Source of the DNA: Paraphysoderma sedebokerense
Lineage: Eukaryota; Blastocladiomycota; Physodermatomycetes; Physodermatales; Physodermataceae
DNA length: 64,000 nucleotides
Reading direction: 5' to 3'
NCBI GenBank assembly: GCA_025602915.1
Contig: JAHLJZ010000079.1
Span: forward strand, 1-64,000
The notes under the pieces are model-generated. The model was not told the origin of the DNA. It did not search any database and saw only the letters and a program-made list of their open reading frames with translations. The position numbers and the translations under genes were made by a program. This document shows positions 59,040 through 64,000 of the stretch, piece after piece (the stretch's first letter is position 1; each line of letters opens with the position of its first letter).

Positions 59040-60156
59040 ATGAACAAACCACTATTTTTACTCTCACTATTTGTACTACTTTGTGGCCTCATCGATTCAA
59101 TCAACTCGGACATTCGGCCTATGCCAAGCGACCTCATCACTAATTACTGTTCAGAAACAACAGGCGTCTCCCAATGCGACTATTTTTTGAATTTAGCTAA
59201 AAGTACAGAGAAGCAATCCTATGCTAGTGGTGAGAGGGTAACAGTGATGGTTAAATTATATTATACAAATTATACCGCTGGCAATGCAACCACGAATGCC
59301 ACAGCAACTGAAGTAGTTCAGAGTGCGATGTTCTTTCCCCGAGTCGACGAGTACAGCAAATTGATTATTCCAGATTGTACGTTTCTTGTTTTATGCTCTG
59401 CTCTTGCATTCAATATTTGAACTCGCTCAATCATGAGTGAATTACTACGTAAGAGGAATACTAACCATGTGTCCGTGCCATTTCCCGACTTGGCCTTCGA
59501 AATTATCTTAGCCTATAATAAGCTGGAGCAATTTGACGATGTGACTATTGGTTTTGAATTCATTTATAATGCTTCAAGGTGGATACTCCCACGTCGAAAA
59601 TGGTTTCAAGGCGGGAAATACATCCAGTACAGAACAGTCGTTCTTAGTTTATTCCAAGGTGAGTCGCGTTAGCTCTTAATCTTCATATGATTCGTGGTCG
59701 GCATCATTCAAGCAGTTACACTATTGAGTTCATCCTACTGGATTTTTATTGATTCATATATTCTCCTTCCAATTTTTCTGTCACATATTTGTTTCCGCCA
59801 CGTAATACCTTGGCTTCGTTAAACTAGGAGCTCCAATGAAAATCGAATGGGAAACCACAAAATGTTACTACGAAGCTTGCGGTTGCTTAGACAATCTGTG
59901 CCCTGTAACGTGTGATAATCGGGCTAATTGCAATGTCGAGGTACGTAGATAGATTCTCGATTAACCGTGCCAAAATGCCATGTTCATCAAGATAAACGTT
60001 TTTACTGACTACAACAAACTTATGATTATCTGTGTATCCGAAATATCTCTTATTCGATATCATGTTATTTTGCTTGCACTAAAACGACAATAGATTCATC
60101 TAGGATGGGCTGGAACGGACTCAAATAAACGAGGGTTAGAAAGTTCGCGTACGTAA
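59040..60156 (+). CDS. secreted Cys-containing protein of unknown family, paralogue A
   Basis: Exons 59040-59376, 59512-59658, 59828-59940, 60094-60156; 219 aa. Signal peptide (MNKPLFLLSLFVLLCGLI), then SQCDYFLNLAKSTEKQSYAS, GERVTVMVKLYYTN, potential N-glycosylation sites (NATTNATATE), QSAMFFPRVDEYSKLI, ASRWILPRRKWFQGGKYIQ, the Cys cluster ACGCLDNLCPVTCDN and IHLGWAGTDSNK. I do not recognise the family; the strand-rich pattern suggests a beta-sandwich. Its convergent neighbour is a paralogue with the same exon structure (exons 2 and 3 have identical lengths, 147 and 113 nt). It stops soon after IHLGWAG, whereas the paralogue continues for 23 more residues. Confidence 0.8.
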
Positions 60157-60885
60157 CATGATCTTGCCCATCAGTCTTTACAATTCTTTCAATCTTGTGC
60201 ATTACTCTATACCAAAGTCAGAAACTAACGCAATTTTTATTGTTCTCCCCTTTGAATGCCATTAACGGGAAATCGAATTTTACCTCAAACAGTTAAATCG
60301 ATATACAAATTGAAAAACGTCATCTAAACAGTTTCAAGCAATAATAAGTTAACGAAATCACATATAGTAATTCTTAATGGGACTGTATAATACTAGAATT
60401 TAACCAACACCAGAGTCTATTCAATTGGACTGATAATAGATTTCCTTAATTATGCGGAGGGCGTGGAGAGGGAATATACTGTTCTTGCTGTATTAAGGAA
60501 TATTCAAATTCATTTAGCTTTCGCCCCCTTGATTCCAATTTTGTCTTTTTGAATTTCTCTCTTGAAACCGTGATCCATTGCAAACCCAAGGGCATGTTGG
60601 GAAATAGTATCTGGCCGGACGCAGCATTGTATTTTTCGTGATAATGAAACTCGTGAACACGAATAAATGTATACATCATAAAAACTTAAATTAGTTGTCT
60701 ACCATTAAATTTCTGGCACTTTAACATCTCGAGAAATTAGAATAAATAGCAGTTAATTTAACAATCCAAAACGGTGCATCACCGACAACTATTTTTTCAT
60801 GAACGAAATAGCTTCAATAATAATTCATAACAGATGATTCGCTTCCAAATCTAAAGAACATTCCTCAATTTATATACAGATTTCA
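60157..60885. other. AT-rich centre between convergent paralogues
   Basis: 730 bp, strongly AT-rich, with no gene. The inverted similarity of the flanking genes does not extend into it by eye. Confidence 0.5.
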
Positions 60886-62000
60886 CTATTGAAGAAATAA
60901 TAATTTTAATGTTAGAGGGACAGCATAAGAAATCATATAAAAGTAGAGCTCGGACGTACAGGCGCTGGTCAATCCTTGTTTCTTGTCGTCATTTCCAGCC
61001 CATCCAAGATGAATCTGTCGTAGCGACGCGAGAGGAATATCAAATGTGGTGTTAATATTGGGTGAAAGGGGGGAGAATCGAGAGTAGAAAAAACAATGCC
61101 TGAAGAAGTATGAAGACCACTAGTCTGAAAGAAAAAACTTTACCTGAACGTTACAGTTTCTAGGATTATCGCAAGTCACAGGACACAGATTGTCTAGGCA
61201 ACCACAGGCTTCAAAATAACATTTTGTGTTCTCCCATTCAATTTTAATGGGTGAACCTGCAAATATAATTCCGATAGTTTGCGAAAGATGGATGGAAAGG
61301 GTTGATGAGACACGAGATGATGTTTTAAGTAACGACACGATAAAATCTTTGTGTTCTAAATCGACTAACCTTCATTAAGTGTAACGATCGCTGTCCTGAA
61401 CGGAATATATTTGCCAGACTGATACCATTTTCGACGTGGTATGATCCAACGAGAATTGGCATGGATAAGCTCAAAGCTGACTTCGATATTGGCGAAGGTC
61501 TCCAGCTTTCCAAAACCTGTTATCATTAAAGGTGCGATCATACGCGTGTCAATACTCATATACGATCTCATACTAGTGTCTCTCCGTTATTTAGAATGCA
61601 TGAAATCATCAAAAGAAAAAATCAAATGAAAACTAAAAGACAACGGGTTGAACTTACTTCCATTGACGATTAACATTGAGTACTCGTCAACCACCGGGAA
61701 GAACATTGCGCTTTCTACTACCTCAGGCAAATTTGAAAAATTTCCCGGAAATACTGAAGTCACATTTGTATAATGCAATTTGATCATCACTGTCACTCTA
61801 TCTCCAATTGAGTATTTACTTTTCTCTTGGCTTCGAGATAACCCCAAGAAGTAGTCGCATTGATTGGGATTGAGTTCTGAACAATACTTGGATTCGAGTC
61901 CTCGAGGGAGATTTGAAGAAACGGGAATGACGAGTATGCATAGGACGATAGTAGCGATGATGGCAAAGAATTTGATGTTCGTCTCTATTTTCATGCCCAT
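60886..62000 (-). CDS. secreted Cys-containing protein of unknown family, paralogue B
   Basis: Exons complement(60886-61014, 61144-61256, 61370-61516, 61658-62000); 243 aa. Signal anchor or peptide (IKFFAIIATIVLCILVIPV), then NQCDYFLGLSRSQEKSKYSI, GDRVTVMIKLHYTN, ESAMFFPVVDEYSMLI, NSRWIIPRRKWYQSGKYIP, ACGCLDNLCPVTCDN and IHLGWAGNDDKK, all aligned with paralogue A. It ends in a hydrophobic stretch (ELYFYMISYAVPLTLKLLFL) that could be a membrane or GPI-type tail if the last exon is correct; a donor at TGTACGTCC might instead lead to another exon. Function unknown. Confidence 0.8.
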
Positions 62001-62406
62001 TTGTGCGATCGATTACTGAGAAATCGGTTTGACGTATGTCTCGCTTCAAATGAGAGTAATCGAAGATTAGCGATGTAAGAGTGAGCAGCGCTTCTAAGTG
62101 GTTCGAAGTGACTGTATAATGTACACACAAATCTCTTTTCGCTTGTCCAATTTGTCTGGTTTTGTATTCTTAATTCCTATTGTTGCAAGGGGCAGGATGA
62201 CAATGAGAGATGCTTTGTGGAGGAGAAACCAGATTCACCTGCTACTTCAATCAACCTGCGACCTCCCTTCCGTACACCTTCGCTCAGATCAAAGTCACAA
62301 TTGGACTACAATTGGATACCAGAAATTACTGCGTATATATTGCAGCCGCAGATTCTAATCCAAATCATCATTCTCCACACCCTGTTAATCATTTACCAGC
62401 TCCTAT
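62001..62406. promoter_or_regulatory. divergent promoter, paralogue B / MYST acetyltransferase
   Basis: About 400 bp between divergent starts. A 66-codon frame at 62210-62410 (TRFTCYFNQPATSLP and on) lies here without a plausible gene structure; it is noted but not called. Confidence 0.4.
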
Positions 62407-64000
62407 ATGACTCGACTAGCGGTTTTACCCACGTTCGAGGTTGGTCAAATCGTGGACGTTCGCAGAATTGTTAACAACGAAATTTGTACGTTTTTCTTGA
62501 ATAGAATAAAGGAATTGATTGGTTGGTTTTTGATGTTTTTATTACACATATTGTTATTCTAGCTAGAGCCAAAATCATCGAAAAGCGCATCTCATCCGGG
62601 ACCAAGGACGAATTTGAATACTATGTGCATTACGAGAATTGTTAGTATCATGTAACAGTATGGGTATTACCTTGACTTGAAAATAACATGCGTAATGTCT
62701 TTTAGGTGATAAGCGATTAGACGAATGGATTGTGGCAGATAGGATCATACAGTCGGCCTCTATGGCCAGTACAACGGATTTTGATAACAAGTTCGGCCGT
62801 CGACAGAAAACCTCAGCTGTGGAAGAGACACCTCCAATACTGAAAGGTACAATCTCGATAGGCCATATCGCAATTTAGATGCTCATTTTCGCATTCTGCA
62901 GACGATTCTCCTGTCCCTCAGATCCTCCCATCCACCACCCATACTGAACAATCCACACCTGAAGATGAAGTAACCCCTAGGAATATTGAAGTTATAGAAT
63001 TTGGAACATACGAAATACCGACTTGGTACTATTCGCCTTACCCTGAAGAAGTTAGGAATGAAAAGAAACTTTATATTTGCGAATTCTGCCTCAAGTACAT
63101 GAAGTCGCCGGATACTTATGCCAGGCATAAAGTACCTTTCAGTGCTCGCATACAGTATAATCTCAGTCTACTAACAGTTACTGCTATAGATCTCTTGCAA
63201 AGAAAAAAGTCCTCCTGGGACCAAGATATACCACTGCGGCGAACATAAAATATTTGAGATAGATGGCAAGGTTTCGAAGGTAGGAGAACTTGGTAGATTG
63301 AGGCAATTGTTCCTTCTCCATTAACAGCAGTATTTTGAAGCTTTATTGCCAAAATATATGTCTACTTGCGAAATTGTTCCTCGACCATAAAACGATATAT
63401 TACGATGTTGAAACGTTCATGTTTTACGTCTTGACTGAGTCGGATCAATTTCTTCCCGATGTTGATCATTTTGTCGGTTTTTTCTCCAAAGTAAGTCGAT
63501 ACCCACTTGAATAGAAGAGCTCAAGTTTAATCAGGGCTGACATCAATTTAGGAGAAATTTTCGCTTGACAATTTCAATTTAGCCTGTATAATGACGCTCC
63601 CATGTTTTCAGAAAAAGGGATATGGGAGGATGATGATTGAATTCAGTATGTTTCCTCCTTTGGCGATTATGGACGAGATTTGTCGGTTGAATCTCACCAT
63701 AATTTTCTGCATTCTTTCAAACTCAGGCTATGAACTATCGAAACTGGAGAAAAAGATTGGGCACCCAGAGCGCCCGCTGTCAGACTTAGGCTTGTTATCT
63801 TACAAAAGTTACTGGGCTTCCGTTTTGGTTTCTTATTTTCAAACTCACGAGGGTGGATACACTATTGCCGACATTTCGCAAGAAACTAGCATCCGGCCAG
63901 AAGACATTGTCTCCACGTTGCATGCAATGGGTTTTTTAAAATTTTGGAAAGATGACTGTATGATCTGTGTAACGACTGGATTGGTGAATGAATTTATTGA
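62407..64000 (+). CDS. MYST-family histone acetyltransferase (KAT5/KAT8 type), 3' end beyond the window
   Basis: Exons 62407-62485, 62563-62640, 62706-62846, 62902-63131, 63190-63279, 63341-63490, 63552-63645, 63727-64000 and on. An N-terminal chromo-barrel/Tudor-knot domain ([32 protein letters not shown]) is followed by the MYST domain. That has a C2HC zinc finger ([20 protein letters not shown] then ISC), [30 protein letters not shown], the acetyl-CoA loop [17 protein letters not shown] and catalytic [12 protein letters not shown]. This domain order is that of Esa1/TIP60 and MOF, which acetylate histone H4. The CCHC finger and the late [10 protein letters not shown] favour KAT8, but the choice needs the missing C-terminus. 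312 codons are visible. Confidence 0.94.

Noticed and set aside
62210-62410. 66-codon plus-strand frame (TRFTCYFNQPATSLP and on) upstream of the MYST gene
   Set aside because: No upstream exon or signal peptide, overlaps another open frame, and the chromo-barrel gene has a good ATG at 62407; kept only as a note.

Overview
The window looks like an early-diverging, probably zoosporic, fungus of the chytrid or Blastocladiomycota kind (inference). Fungal markers are a Pho80/PCL-type cyclin, an Asi-like RING E3, an ARE-type sterol acyltransferase, UTP14 and UBC4. Alongside them sit genes that yeasts lack: a voltage-gated K+ channel, MEMO1, SETD9, tubulin cofactor C and a B12-type ethanolamine ammonia-lyase. 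Genes are dense and intron-rich. Introns are mostly 50-110 nt with GT-AG ends, and several exons are only 10-33 nt. I built the gene models by hand from splice sites, reading phase and family conservation.

Layout, left to right: MEMO1 (cut at the left edge), a PCL cyclin, a Kv channel, argininosuccinate lyase (tail in a shifted frame), a fused EutB-EutC ethanolamine ammonia-lyase, mitochondrial BolA, SETD9, fumarylacetoacetase and a UBC4/UBE2D E2. Then comes a fusion of an RGS domain to an FSP1/AIFM2-like FAD oxidoreductase, divergent from the CCR4 deadenylase, followed by a multipass membrane RING E3.

From 29365 to 45854 lies a direct tandem duplication, 2 x 8245 bp, with no difference I could find. 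Each copy carries a Cys-rich membrane protein, a 122-aa hypothetical, tubulin cofactor C and a mitochondrial RsfS/MALSU1. Its left breakpoint falls inside a short Ty1/copia fossil arranged as a 145-bp inverted repeat. The duplication may be very recent or an assembly artefact.

To the right are an unrecognised basic protein, UTP14, a sterol O-acyltransferase, ribosomal protein S13 (with a likely intronic C/D snoRNA), a protein joining tandem CCCH zinc fingers to an eIF5C/W2 domain, a convergent inverted pair of paralogous secreted proteins, and a MYST histone acetyltransferase that runs off the end.

There is no operon-like logic, but two themes recur. One is RNA and ribosome biology: CCR4, CCCH-W2, UTP14, RPS13, snoRNA and RsfS. 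The other is domain fusions that look specific to this lineage: RGS-FSP1, EutB-EutC and CCCH-W2. The fusions and the tandem duplication are the observations most worth following up.
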